The notes beneath the pieces are model-generated. The model was not told the DNA's origin. It was given only the letters and a program-made list of their open reading frames with translations, and did not search any database. Shown piece after piece: positions 26,676-35,816 of a stretch of DNA of 64,000 nt; position 1 is the stretch's first letter, and the number at the start of each line of letters is the position of its first letter. Origin of the DNA: JAPPOI01 sp028818055 (GTDB lineage: Bacteria > Pseudomonadota > Alphaproteobacteria > Rhodobacterales > Rhodobacteraceae); NCBI GenBank assembly GCA_965267405.1, contig OZ253954.1, forward strand, positions 2,666,001 to 2,730,000, in the 5' to 3' direction. The position numbers and the translations under genes are program-made.

Positions 26676-26752
26676 CGGAGTGTAGCTCAGCCTGGTAGAG
26701 CACTGTCTTCGGGAGGCAGGGGTCGGAGGTTCGAATCCTCTCACTCCGACCA
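26676..26752 (+). tRNA. tRNA-Pro (anticodon CGG)
   Basis: A 77-base cloverleaf. The acceptor stem CGGAGTG pairs with CACTCCG. The D arm contains AGCCTGGTA, the anticodon stem CTGTC/GGCAG surrounds TTCGGGA with CGG at 26710-26712, and the T arm has GGAGGTTCGAATCCTCT with one G-T pair. The CCA end is encoded. It lies between the EamA gene and a LysR gene. Confidence 0.95.
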
Positions 26753-26855
26753 AATTTGTTTGAAATCAACGTACTAGTCGGCCTCTTCGATTAAGTCAGA
26801 TGCCGTGAACGTCAAGCTTCGGGAACTGCGTTTCCGCACCGAAGACTGTTGTAGA

Positions 26856-27791
26856 CTACCAGCCTAGTAAGCTTTCAACTTCTCGACGATAGGTTGCGGC
26901 TTCAGCTGCAATCCAATCTCTGAAGTCGTTTTGCGTCTTTGAGCGCGTTCGACCGGGCAATGACACAAGCCGGTACGAAAACTTCGACTTCACGGCGGAC
27001 CGAACTCCGAAGGGCATGACCATCGAGCCGTCGCTGAGCGCAGAAAACGACTCAACCATTCCACAAAGGACAAGCCCCAATCCTTCCTTTGCCCCCCTCA
27101 AACCGGAACTAAGACGAGGGAACTCTGGTATGGCCAATCTCTCTTCGTACTCAAACCCGTACTTTTTACTCCAGTTTGCCCAGTCCAACCATCCGGGATC
27201 CGTAGTTTCTTCTTTGACGTGAATAAGCGGGACGTCGACAAGCGATGTCGACGCATCGGAGAGCCCATACTGAGTGGCAAATTCGGGCGTGCAAATTGGT
27301 AAAAGGCATCCATCGAAAAGGAACACACTGTCCAGATTGTCATCGGGTTCAGGACCGAAGCGGATAACAAAATCGAACTCCTCGGCTCGCAAATCGACAA
27401 GGCGGTGTGTTGTGTCGATCCTCAGATCGAACTGATCGCATATCGCATAAAAACTCGGCAGGCGGGGAGTAAGCCAATATTCTGCGATCGCCAAGCTTGT
27501 CGAAACGGAAAGTCGGTTGTTCAGGATCGGCTGCTGAAGCCTGTTCAGAACAGTGCTTATCGACGAAAAGCCAGCCGTCAGTTCTGACGCCACCTCGGTG
27601 GCAGTTTCGGTCGGTGTGGCTCCGGAAGGTTTCCGTACAAACAACTGGCATCCAACGTATTCCTCGAGTCCGCGGATCTGCTGACCGACGGCTGCAGTTG
27701 TGACTCCAAGGTCGTTCGCGGCCGAGCGAAAGCCCCCAGTTCGCAGCGCCGCTTCCAGTGCGCGTAACGCGTTCAGATGTGATGTTCGCAT
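26856..27791 (-). CDS. LysR-family regulator, GcvA-like
   Basis: 311 residues from ATG 27791; the longer frame to 27944 is not needed. The HTH (LGVTTAAVGQQIRGLEEYVGCQLF) and a GcvA-type effector domain are clear. It is divergent from the secreted unknown gene at 28035, which may be its target. Confidence 0.92.
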   Translation of the reverse strand: MRTSHLNALRALEAALRTGGFRSAANDLGVTTAAVGQQIRGLEEYVGCQLFVRKPSGATPTETATEVASELTAGFSSISTVLNRLQQPILNNRLSVSTSLAIAEYWLTPRLPSFYAICDQFDLRIDTTHRLVDLRAEEFDFVIRFGPEPDDNLDSVFLFDGCLLPICTPEFATQYGLSDASTSLVDVPLIHVKEETTDPGWLDWANWSKKYGFEYEERLAIPEFPRLSSGLRGAKEGLGLVLCGMVESFSALSDGSMVMPFGVRSAVKSKFSYRLVSLPGRTRSKTQNDFRDWIAAEAATYRREVESLLGW

Positions 27792-28034
27792 ACTCCGTGT
27801 ATAAAGATTTACTTTATAGGTGCAAAGAACAAATGACATGACTTTGACCAGAAAATCAATTGAATTCCGAAGTATCAACGATGGGCGCATCTCATGCCCG
27901 AAAGAGTTTCTATATACTTTTCCACCTGTATCGGTGTGGAGCATGAGTGTGGTCGTGTCTAAGTCCGCGGCCTTGTGATTTGTGAACCGTCCGAGACGAA
28001 AAGCGAGATCATTTTTGAAAGGGAGTTACAAAAA

Positions 28035-28607
28035 ATGGAATTTTTTTCGGAAAACATATCCAACAAAACTATGGGAGCATCGGCCGCCCTGTTTGTCGTT
28101 TGTGGCATGGCAAGCGCTGCAATTGCAGAGTCGAACGAAGCCAAAATCGCCAGGGCCATGTCCGCCGCACCCTCTGATATCAGCGAGAACGCGACCATCA
28201 TGGACGTGGATGGGACAATCCTCCGGGAAGGCAGCAACGAGTGGGTGTGTTTGCCAGGTGTTGGCCTAATTCCTGGCGACAAGCACCCGATGTGCAACGA
28301 TCCAGTCTGGATGAAGTGGATGGCCGCAGTCGGGGCCGGAACCGAATTCTCCACCGACGTCGTGGGTGTTTCGTACATGCTTCAGGGAGATGCGATGGTG
28401 AACAACGATAATCCCATGGCCACGGACCCCAATGACGGTGGAGTGTGGGTTCAGGATGGGCCGCATCTGATGATGTTGTTTCCCAATAAAAATTTGGTCG
28501 ACAACATGCCACGCGACCCGTTCGTCGGTGGCTCTTACGTCATGTGGGGAGACACCCCATTGTGGCATGTCATGGTCCCCATTGAGGCCAAAGAAAATAC
28601 CAACTGA
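28035..28607 (+). CDS. Secreted protein of unknown function
   Basis: 190 residues from ATG 28035, with GGGAG nine bases upstream. The N-terminus has a signal peptide (hydrophobic stretch ending ...ASAAIAESNEAK; cleavage near residue 32). The mature part has no membrane segment. It contains MCNDPVWMKWM, VSYMLQGDAM, MATDPNDGGVWVQDGPHLMML and VMWGDTPLWHVMV. Tryptophan and methionine are frequent, and two Cys could form a disulfide or bind metal. I do not recognise a named domain; similar proteins exist as hypothetical periplasmic proteins. OsmC and a GFA-fold gene follow on the same strand. Confidence 0.78.
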   Translation: MEFFSENISNKTMGASAALFVVCGMASAAIAESNEAKIARAMSAAPSDISENATIMDVDGTILREGSNEWVCLPGVGLIPGDKHPMCNDPVWMKWMAAVGAGTEFSTDVVGVSYMLQGDAMVNNDNPMATDPNDGGVWVQDGPHLMMLFPNKNLVDNMPRDPFVGGSYVMWGDTPLWHVMVPIEAKENTN

Positions 28608-28634
28608 CCTTTAGAAACCGAGACGGAGGGAATG

Positions 28635-29150
28635 ATGTCGGTCGAACATATTCAGAAGTCTGTGAATGGCGTAATCGCTTACCTGAAAGAAAACCCTGAG
28701 GACGCCATCAGCACCAGCCCACCTATAACGGCAGTTATGGAGAGCGGTTTGCGTTGTAGAGCGGTCGGCGACAAGGGCCAGTCCATCGTCACCGATATGC
28801 CTGAGGCAGTCGGTGGTGACGGCTCAGCACCTTCACCAGGCTGGTTGTCCCGCGCAGCTCTGGCAACCTGCGACGCCACCAGAATTGCACTACGCGCGGC
28901 TGAATTGGGTATTGAGTTGGACACTCTAGAGGTCACAACTGACAGTGTGGATGACGATCGTGGTCTGTTTGGTGTGGACCCTTCGGTCCGTGCTGGATCG
29001 CTAAGTCTAAGGACTCGAGTAAAAATTGGCGCCGCTGGGGTCAGCGAAAAGGTTTTGTGGGAAATTGTTGACTACGCGGTTACCCATTCGCCGGTCGCTG
29101 ACGGATGTAGGCGTGAAACGCCGTCAACGCTCGAAGTCACAATTGCCTGA
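28635..29150 (+). CDS. OsmC-family protein
   Basis: 171 residues. Tandem ATG codons at 28632 and 28635 follow GGAGGG; 28635 has the better spacing. Conserved Cys in LATCDATRIALRAAE and the VTHSPVADGC segment are as in OsmC/Ohr-like hydroperoxide-handling proteins, though the second Cys sits in an atypical context. A peroxide-scavenging or ligand-binding role is plausible. It is the second gene of a probable three-gene group. Confidence 0.85.
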   Translation: MSVEHIQKSVNGVIAYLKENPEDAISTSPPITAVMESGLRCRAVGDKGQSIVTDMPEAVGGDGSAPSPGWLSRAALATCDATRIALRAAELGIELDTLEVTTDSVDDDRGLFGVDPSVRAGSLSLRTRVKIGAAGVSEKVLWEIVDYAVTHSPVADGCRRETPSTLEVTIA

Positions 29151-29173
29151 TAGCCAAAATGGAGTGCAGCCCC

Positions 29174-29680
29174 ATGAATGTCCGAATCCAAACCAGTGAA
29201 GGGGGCTGCACGTGTGGCCACGTGCGCTATCAGGTCGCGTCTGACCCGATGATTGTACATGGCTGCCATTGCCGAGGATGCCAAAAGAATTCCGGTTCTG
29301 CCTTTGCAATCAACGCGCTGTTTGAGGCCGATCGCGTCAAAATTCTCGACGGAACGGTAGAAGAGATATCAGTGCCGACGCCGAGTGGTACCGGTCAGGA
29401 CATTACTCGCTGCACAAAATGCAAAGTTGCGGTTTGGAGCAACTACAACATGGGCGGTTTACGAAAACATATTCGTTTCATTCGTGTTGGCACACTTGAT
29501 GACCCTGATCAGTTTCCGCCCGATGTGCACATTTATGCAGCCTCGAAACAGCCGTGGGTCATTATCCCGGCGGCGGATCGTAGGGTGGATCAGTTCTACA
29601 AATTCGCGAAGACATGGTCGCCTGCGAGCCTGGAGCGCCTTGCGAAAATCGAAGCCTCGGCTGGAGTTAAGATTTCCTGA
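29174..29680 (+). CDS. GFA-family (glutathione-dependent formaldehyde-activating-like) protein
   Basis: 168 residues from ATG 29174 (GGAG nine bases upstream). Zinc ligands are clear: GGCTCGHVRY, HGCHCRGCQKNSG and TRCTKCKVAV. The fold is that of glutathione-dependent formaldehyde-activating enzymes, but most members have no proven activity. It follows the OsmC gene by 23 bases. Confidence 0.88.
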   Translation: MNVRIQTSEGGCTCGHVRYQVASDPMIVHGCHCRGCQKNSGSAFAINALFEADRVKILDGTVEEISVPTPSGTGQDITRCTKCKVAVWSNYNMGGLRKHIRFIRVGTLDDPDQFPPDVHIYAASKQPWVIIPAADRRVDQFYKFAKTWSPASLERLAKIEASAGVKIS

Positions 29681-29837
29681 CCCTTCAGCGGCTTTCGCCC
29701 TGAGCCAAACAATCTTGCCACCGAGTGTTTTGGCTCTTGGGGAGCGGCCGCCACCCGAAAAGAATTGGCAACACAAATTCAGCCATTTCCAATTTACCTT
29801 TGAGATAGGAGCAGGGGGCGATGCGACGGCTCGGCAG

Positions 29838-30854
29838 CTAGATCAGCCCCAGTTTTTCAAGCGAGTCCGCGCTAGCGAGAACCGCTTCTTTGGCCGGTCG
29901 GAACGTCATTCCCAACACGTCCTTGGCCTTTTGATTGTTGTAGTTCCGAAGCCGACTTAGGTTTGGAGCGATGAGCTTCAGTTCCGGCTTAAAGCGCGAC
30001 ATCATCCTGACCAGCCAGGTCGGAAGCTCGCCCCTCGGCAACTTACGGTTCGGATATGCGGTACTAAGGATTTCCCCAACTTCCTTGAACCAGAGCGATT
30101 CAGAGCAAACGATGATCCTTTCTCCAGCTGCTTCAGGGCGCCGCATGGCTTCGATATGCGCTTTGGCGAGATCGCGGACATCAACAATCCCTTGATGCAG
30201 TTTTGGATAGGCAGGCATCTCGCGGTTGAGCGGTGCGGTGATCATGCCAAGCGACGCGGAAACTCCCGGGCTCATTGCCGGTCCAAGGACTGCCGTTGGT
30301 ACCACCACGCTGAGTTCGGTCCTAAAATCGTCCGCCTTTGATGCCTCCCACGCAGATTTTTCCGCAATGGTTTTCGATTGCGCATAGAAAGATACGTTCT
30401 CGGGCTTGGTCATGTTCGTCCAATGGCTTTCATCGAAAGCATCGGGTCGCGGGCCTTCCCACGCAACGTCTACCGCCGCTACCGATGACGTCATGACGAT
30501 CCGGCGTACGCCGGCTGTGTTCGCAGCATTCAATACCCGCAATGCACCATCCCGTGCAGGAATGATGAGTTCGTCTGCGGTCTCGGGTTGGTGAGCAGGG
30601 AAGGGGGAGGCCACATGTTGTACAAAGTCGATCCCGTCCATGGCCTCGGTCCAACCCGTATCTGAACTCAGATCCGCTTCGACCAACTCAATCTTGATTG
30701 GGCGCCCGGCGTAATCGGAAAGCTCTTTCAATAGCTGAGGACCCTTTGCGAGGCTGCGGATGGTGCCGCGGACGGCATAGCCTTCGTCCAAGAGCCCGAG
30801 GATGAGGTGTGAAGCAACAAATCCAGTCGCTCCGGTGACGAGCACTTTTTCCAT
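29838..30854 (-). CDS. NAD-dependent epimerase/dihydroflavonol-reductase-like protein
   Basis: 338 residues from ATG 30854, where GGAG sits seven bases upstream (an upstream ATG at 30866 has none). The Rossmann start KVLVTGATGFVASHLI and the Ser-Tyr-Lys set of extended SDRs (MTSSVAAVD, then SFYAQSKTIAEK with Tyr and Lys) are present. The family includes dihydroflavonol reductase-like and cinnamoyl-CoA-reductase-like proteins; the substrate is unknown. It is divergent from a TetR gene over an inverted repeat. Confidence 0.9.
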   Translation of the reverse strand: MEKVLVTGATGFVASHLILGLLDEGYAVRGTIRSLAKGPQLLKELSDYAGRPIKIELVEADLSSDTGWTEAMDGIDFVQHVASPFPAHQPETADELIIPARDGALRVLNAANTAGVRRIVMTSSVAAVDVAWEGPRPDAFDESHWTNMTKPENVSFYAQSKTIAEKSAWEASKADDFRTELSVVVPTAVLGPAMSPGVSASLGMITAPLNREMPAYPKLHQGIVDVRDLAKAHIEAMRRPEAAGERIIVCSESLWFKEVGEILSTAYPNRKLPRGELPTWLVRMMSRFKPELKLIAPNLSRLRNYNNQKAKDVLGMTFRPAKEAVLASADSLEKLGLI

Positions 30855-30885
30855 CACATTCTCCATAAATAGAATTAGAATTCGC

Positions 30886-30928
30886 ATTCGGTTTTGACTC
30901 AAGATTCGATTCGTGTCAATAACCGAAT
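30886..30928. promoter_or_regulatory. TetR-type operator between divergent epimerase and TetR genes
   Basis: The arms ATTCGGTTTTGAC (30886-30898) and GTCAATAACCGAAT (30915-30928) form an almost perfect inverted repeat; one extra T in the right arm is the only break. It lies midway between the start codons. A TetR dimer, or two, bound here could repress both genes. Confidence 0.68.
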
Positions 30929-30951
30929 TAAGATTCTAGTATGAGGGCAGA

Positions 30952-31611
30952 ATGACCCAAGACAGATGGCTCTCAGACCTGCACTGGCGCCGCGAAAGCC
31001 AGCAGACGCGGGGAGAACGCACGCAATCCGCATTGCTTGATGCTGCCGAGGAGCTCATCGTCGAAAAGGGAATTGAGGGTGCCTCGATCTCGGATATCGC
31101 GAAACGAGCGGGCAGCTCAATTGGTTCGGTTTATCATCACTTCAAAGACAAAAAGGCGCTGTTTTACGCGGTTTTCAACCGTATGACCCAAGCGATCATA
31201 GATCAAAACCAACAGGCAGCGGATCCAGCACGATGGGAAGGAGCGGATGTCCTGGATCTTTTAACGGGGTATGTCGACTTTCGGCTTCGCCAAAGCAGTG
31301 CTGGTGGATTGTCCAAGCGGGCAACAGCGCTGGTTATGGCTGACGATCCCGAGTTGAAAGCCCACATGGCCGACATCAAGCGCGACGGAAACCTTGCGCT
31401 CAAAGAACTGATCTTGGCTCGGCGTGATCAGATCAATCACCCTGATCCCGAATTCGCGGTTGGCTTCGTCATCGATCAACTCAGCACCATGCTCTATGCG
31501 CGTTCGGACCCCTATCAAAAGAGGTCCGCACTGACAGAAAGTGACGATGAGACGTTTAAGCGCGAGGCATTGCGCTTTGCCTCTGGTGTCCTGGGAATTG
31601 TGGGCCATTGA
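30952..31611 (+). CDS. TetR-family transcriptional regulator
   Basis: 219 residues. The N-terminal HTH has ALLDAAEELIVEKGIEGASISDIAKRAGSSIGSVYHHFKDK-type sequence (about residues 25-70). The C-terminal part would bind the ligand. Divergent placement suggests that it represses the epimerase gene and itself. Confidence 0.94.
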   Translation: MTQDRWLSDLHWRRESQQTRGERTQSALLDAAEELIVEKGIEGASISDIAKRAGSSIGSVYHHFKDKKALFYAVFNRMTQAIIDQNQQAADPARWEGADVLDLLTGYVDFRLRQSSAGGLSKRATALVMADDPELKAHMADIKRDGNLALKELILARRDQINHPDPEFAVGFVIDQLSTMLYARSDPYQKRSALTESDDETFKREALRFASGVLGIVGH

Positions 31612-31772
31612 TTGGGCGAAATCAAAATCCACAAACCAATTGTTGCTATTCCAACATTCAACCAATGATGTCTGCGGAGAGTAAGAGATTGGAAACGCCG
31701 CTACCGCGAAAAGATGAGTTTTGGTTAGCCCAGATCAAACGCTGTGACTGAGAAAAACTCGCCATTTATCTC

Positions 31773-33635
31773 TTAGTAGAGCGAATTCAATACGGTCAAA
31801 GAGACGACGAGGAACAAGATCGTCATCACGCCACCGGCCCGCATAAAGTCGACCACGCGGTAACCACCCGGACCCATCAGCAGGGCGTTCACCTGGTGGG
31901 TGGGGATCAGGAACGAATTCGAGGTCGAAATGGCGACTGTCAGCGCGAAGAGAGCGGGGTCGGCACCGGCCCCGAGCGCGATGTTCACAGCCAGTGGGAC
32001 CAACAGCACAGTTGCGCCGACGTTGGACATGACCAGTGTGAAGAACGTGGCAAGAACCGCAATCGAAGCCTGAATGACCCAAAGCGGCATTCCGTCCAGA
32101 ACCAGCAGGACCTGATCCGCGATCCAGGCCGCAGTGCCGGAGCTTTGTACGGCCTGCCCAAGCGGAATGAGACTGGCGAGCAAGAACACGGTGGACCAAC
32201 TGACCGCGTCGTAGGCCTCGTCGATCGACAGAACCTTTGAAAGGATCATGCCGATCGCTCCGACCAACAAGCAAAGAGACAGACGCAAGTCAGAGAATAG
32301 AACCAGCGACAAGGCAATGGCGAAGAAGAACAACGCCCAACCAATTTTCTTGGGGCGCAAGTCTTCATGCGGGAAGTCTGTTGTGACGATAACGAAGTCG
32401 CGGTCGCTTTCCAGTCGAACAAGAGCTTCCCAACGAGTGTGACAGACCAAGGTGTCACCAGCTGCGAACGGGATATCTCCAAATTCGTCTTCGTCGCGGG
32501 TCACGACCTCGCCGCCACGATAGAGAAGAAGCGGAGTCAGACCGTAAACTTTGCGCAGCCAAAGCTCGCGTGCGGACTTGCCGATGATGCTGGAACCCGG
32601 CGGAATAACAACCTCGGCAATACCAGCTTTGCCCGGGTTAAGAGCTTCGGCAAATGTGTCGAGTTCGTTCGCCTCGGGAAGCAGGAACGCATCCTTGAAA
32701 TCAGCAATGGCATCGGCGCTTGCGATGATAGCAAGTTTGGCCGGAGCTTCGATCAAGACATCTCTTGGGGGCGCAGTGTAAATGCGTCCTTGGAAGGACG
32801 TTGCGACGATCTGAAGGTGAAATGCGCGTTGCAAATCATCCATCGTGTGGCCAGCCAGAAGACTGCCGACCGGTACGTCGATTTCATGGATGACCCCGTC
32901 CAGCCCGTAGGTCGAGTTGAAGTATTCAAGCGTCGACTGAACAGAGCCTGTCTCATCGCGCGAACTTGTCGGAAGCACAAACCGGCCAAAAATGATGAAA
33001 TAAAGAAGTCCAGTTGCGACCAAGGCAATCCCGATAGGAGTCACACTGAACAGCGAGTAGGTCTCCATTTGGACATCACTTGCCAGTGAGCCGTTTATCG
33101 AGATCAAAAGATCGTTCAACAAAATCAGCGGAGACGATCCGACCATCGTCATCGTGCCGCCGAGAATTGCGCAAAACCCCATAGGCATCAGCAAACGCGA
33201 CATGGGCAAACCGGTCCTGGTCGAGACCCGGCTGACGACAGGCAGGAACAAAGCAGCTGCGCCGACGTTCTGCATGAAACTCGAAATCACGCCCACCGTT
33301 GAAGAAATCAGCAAGATGATCCGGGATTCCGTTGAACCGCCGACCTTGGTGATCCACGTCGCCACTGTCGACATTGCTCCGGTTCGGTCAAGACCGGCCC
33401 CGATGATCATTACCGCGACAATGGAAATGACCGCGTTACTTCCAAAACCATCGAAAAGGTGTCGGACATCGACTAGGTTTTCCAAGCCGGGCAGGGCGGT
33501 CAGCAATCCAAGAAGAACCATGATCGAGAACGCGGCAACATCGACTCGCACGATCTCTGAAACAAACAGCGCAATCGTGACGACAAGCACACCAAGGACG
33601 ACGATCATCTCGAATGTCAGTCCCAGGGCTTCCAT
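31773..33635 (-). CDS. SLC13-family permease with central TrkA-C domains
   Basis: 620 residues from ATG 33635 (an ATG at 33644 is also in frame). About 230 residues of hydrophobic segments are followed by two cytoplasmic TrkA-C/RCK-C-like domains (about residues 240-420, with VIPPGSSIIGKSARELWLR) and another membrane half with STSNSFLIPTHQVNALLMGPGGYR. Members transport sulfate, dicarboxylates or other anions with sodium. The substrate is unknown. Confidence 0.88.
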   Translation of the reverse strand: MEALGLTFEMIVVLGVLVVTIALFVSEIVRVDVAAFSIMVLLGLLTALPGLENLVDVRHLFDGFGSNAVISIVAVMIIGAGLDRTGAMSTVATWITKVGGSTESRIILLISSTVGVISSFMQNVGAAALFLPVVSRVSTRTGLPMSRLLMPMGFCAILGGTMTMVGSSPLILLNDLLISINGSLASDVQMETYSLFSVTPIGIALVATGLLYFIIFGRFVLPTSSRDETGSVQSTLEYFNSTYGLDGVIHEIDVPVGSLLAGHTMDDLQRAFHLQIVATSFQGRIYTAPPRDVLIEAPAKLAIIASADAIADFKDAFLLPEANELDTFAEALNPGKAGIAEVVIPPGSSIIGKSARELWLRKVYGLTPLLLYRGGEVVTRDEDEFGDIPFAAGDTLVCHTRWEALVRLESDRDFVIVTTDFPHEDLRPKKIGWALFFFAIALSLVLFSDLRLSLCLLVGAIGMILSKVLSIDEAYDAVSWSTVFLLASLIPLGQAVQSSGTAAWIADQVLLVLDGMPLWVIQASIAVLATFFTLVMSNVGATVLLVPLAVNIALGAGADPALFALTVAISTSNSFLIPTHQVNALLMGPGGYRVVDFMRAGGVMTILFLVVSLTVLNSLY

Positions 33636-33888
33636 CGCGCACAATTCCTTTCGGTCTTACAAGGCACCGTACGCGAGCGGTATGCGAAGCTGACGCCCGC
33701 AAATTCGCGCGGAACGGTGCCTGATAACTCAGACTATTTCCCGGTCAATTGCGATTGGCCGTTTCAAAACGGCGTGGTCTCGCCGTAGGAAGCGTTTGGA
33801 CCCTGGGCCCTTGTCCAGTCAAGGTCTCGGCCGGGAATATCCGGCGAAAGTGACGATTGGTCCCATATTTGTTGCCGTCTGGACTTAC

Positions 33889-34590
33889 TTAGACGGATGC
33901 AGTCAAGCCGCCGTCAACCCGCAGGTTTTGTCCGGTGATATAACTTGATGCATCGCTTGCCAGAAATGCGATCGTCTCGGAAAGCTCGCGCACGGCAGCG
34001 TATCGGCCCGTGGGAATACGTGCGACGCGATCTTCTTTCTCGGGCAGACTATCGATGAAGCCTGGCAGGACATTGTTCATCCTGATGCCAGAGGCTGCGT
34101 GCTTGGTCGAATAAAGTTTGGTGTAACCCGCCAATCCTGCCCGGAAAACAGCAGAGGTCGGGAAGTCAGGGTCAGGTTCAAAAGCTGCGAAGGTCGAGAT
34201 ATTCACGATCGATCCTTTGCCTTGCCTCAACATAATCGGCGTGACCAGTCGCGTCATGCGAATGACGTTTAGCAGGTAGTAATCCATCCCGAGGTGCCAC
34301 TCATCGTCGCTGATGTCATCAACGTCACCCTTAGGTCCGTGACCCGTGTTGTTGATGACGACATCGATCTGGCCGAACCGATCCATCGCTGCAGAAACGT
34401 AGCCCGCCAAATCATCGGGAACGAGGTTTGAGCCGGTGTATCCCAAGCCGCCAAGCTCCATGGCCAAAGCTTCGCCTTTTCCAGACGACGACATAACCCC
34501 GATATCAAATCCGCGTTCGCTTAGAAGGCGGGCTGCATCGGCTCCAATTCCGCTTCCGCCGGCAACGACAAGTGCAACAGGTTTCGTCAT
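33889..34590 (-). CDS. SDR-family oxidoreductase lacking the usual Tyr-Lys pair
   Basis: 233 residues. The coenzyme motif is VVAGGSGIGADAARLL, NNTGHG is close to the NNAG motif, and the structural NIS..Ser132 is present. Where the catalytic YxxxK belongs there is S146-A-V-F-R150 (PTSAVFRAGLAG). Tyr and Lys are therefore both replaced, as in a few divergent SDRs. It is either an altered-mechanism enzyme or a binding protein. The C-terminus ITGQNLRVDGGLTAS is standard. It follows the FAD gene by 11 bases in the hydantoinase operon. Confidence 0.86.
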   Translation of the reverse strand: MTKPVALVVAGGSGIGADAARLLSERGFDIGVMSSSGKGEALAMELGGLGYTGSNLVPDDLAGYVSAAMDRFGQIDVVINNTGHGPKGDVDDISDDEWHLGMDYYLLNVIRMTRLVTPIMLRQGKGSIVNISTFAAFEPDPDFPTSAVFRAGLAGYTKLYSTKHAASGIRMNNVLPGFIDSLPEKEDRVARIPTGRYAAVRELSETIAFLASDASSYITGQNLRVDGGLTASV

Positions 34591-34601
34591 GGGAGTTCTC
34601 C

Positions 34602-35816
34602 TTAGATGACGGCTTTCTCGATAAGCGGTTTATTCTTCAGAATGCGCTCAAAGGAGAAGGGTGAAAGATCGAGGCTGCGATATTCGCCGTATGTCAGCAT
34701 CTCAGCGGTTCCGCGGCCCATTGCCGGAGATTGCTGGAGCCCGTGCCCAGAGAACCCATTCTGAAAGAAAAAGTTCTCAATCTCAGGATGGCTACCCAAA
34801 ATTGCGTTTTGATCCAATGTGTTAAAGGCATAGTGGCCAGCCCACTCGCTGATTACGCGAATGGCTTCGAATTGGGGAATTCGGGTCGCGATGATGGGCC
34901 AGACGTGGTCCATCCATCTATTTTGGTCCATTGCAAAATCGTCAAACTCAACGGCTGGATCAACCTCGGGCGGGCAGCCGGCAAGATACGTTTGCGGCCC
35001 ATCCTGGCGCATGTGGACGCCGGAAGGATCAATCGTAAGTGGCAAGTCCTGATCAAGCGGCTGCTCGGCAGTAAAGATCCAGGTAAACCGTTTGCGGGGC
35101 TCAACCGGAACGTCGATGCCCACCATCGATGCGGTTCTTGCTGCACGAGGGCCGCTTGCGTTTACGACTGCGCCGCACGCGATTTCCGTGCCGTTGGACA
35201 AAGTAACGCTTGTTACCCTGCCGCCTTCCTGACCGATCGAAACAACCTCGCCGTCGATATACTCGACGCCACGGTTGCGCGCAGATCTGCGAAACCATTC
35301 AAAGACCGTGCCGCCATCCCAATAGCCTTCGTCTTTTCGGTTGATGGACCCCAGAACAATATCCTCGAGCTGATAAAACGGGTAACGCGACGCAATTTCG
35401 TCGCTGGTCAGAAGCTCAGTTTCGGCTCCCGCTGCCAACTGCACTTTTTGGTTTTCGCGTAGAACATCGGCAAAGCTATTGCTGTCGGCCAGATACAGGT
35501 ACCCGTAGTTCTGCAGCAGAATATCTGGAACCCGTTCGTCGCCCATGAATTCGCGCAGGTTCTTGATAAAGTGTGCGGCGAACTGCGAAATCTTGACGTT
35601 AAGCTCGTTTGAAAACTGCTGGCGGATACATGAATTTGTATGAGCCGTTGAGCACCATTGGTACGTGGGGTCGCGTTCGATCACCAAGATCGAACCGTTA
35701 AAGTCTGGATTTTCAGTCAAAAACCAGGCGGTGGACGATCCCATGATCGCGCCGCCAATGATTACGACGTCATAGTTGGCGTGTTCGGGTGTTGTTGCAA
35801 AACCAGCTACAGCCAT
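34602..35816 (-). CDS. FAD-dependent oxidoreductase (DAO family, glycine/sarcosine/dimethylglycine-type)
   Basis: 404 residues. The FAD-binding GxGxxG-like segment DVVIIGGAIMGSSTAWFL lies near residue 15-32, then CIRQQFS and NASGPRAARTA, and the C-terminal SGHGLQQSPAMGRG. These are the DAO hallmarks. It may oxidise sarcosine or another secondary amine or D-amino acid. The gene overlaps hydantoinase B by one base, so the two are translated in sequence. Confidence 0.88.
   Translation of the reverse strand: MAVAGFATTPEHANYDVVIIGGAIMGSSTAWFLTENPDFNGSILVIERDPTYQWCSTAHTNSCIRQQFSNELNVKISQFAAHFIKNLREFMGDERVPDILLQNYGYLYLADSNSFADVLRENQKVQLAAGAETELLTSDEIASRYPFYQLEDIVLGSINRKDEGYWDGGTVFEWFRRSARNRGVEYIDGEVVSIGQEGGRVTSVTLSNGTEIACGAVVNASGPRAARTASMVGIDVPVEPRKRFTWIFTAEQPLDQDLPLTIDPSGVHMRQDGPQTYLAGCPPEVDPAVEFDDFAMDQNRWMDHVWPIIATRIPQFEAIRVISEWAGHYAFNTLDQNAILGSHPEIENFFFQNGFSGHGLQQSPAMGRGTAEMLTYGEYRSLDLSPFSFERILKNKPLIEKAVI

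Noticed and set aside
31665..31751. 28-codon ORF between TetR and SLC13 genes
   Set aside because: Too short, no ribosome site and no recognisable family; could be chance.
34731..35462. Forward ORF of 243 codons
   Set aside because: It lies antisense to the FAD oxidoreductase, whose motifs are clear.
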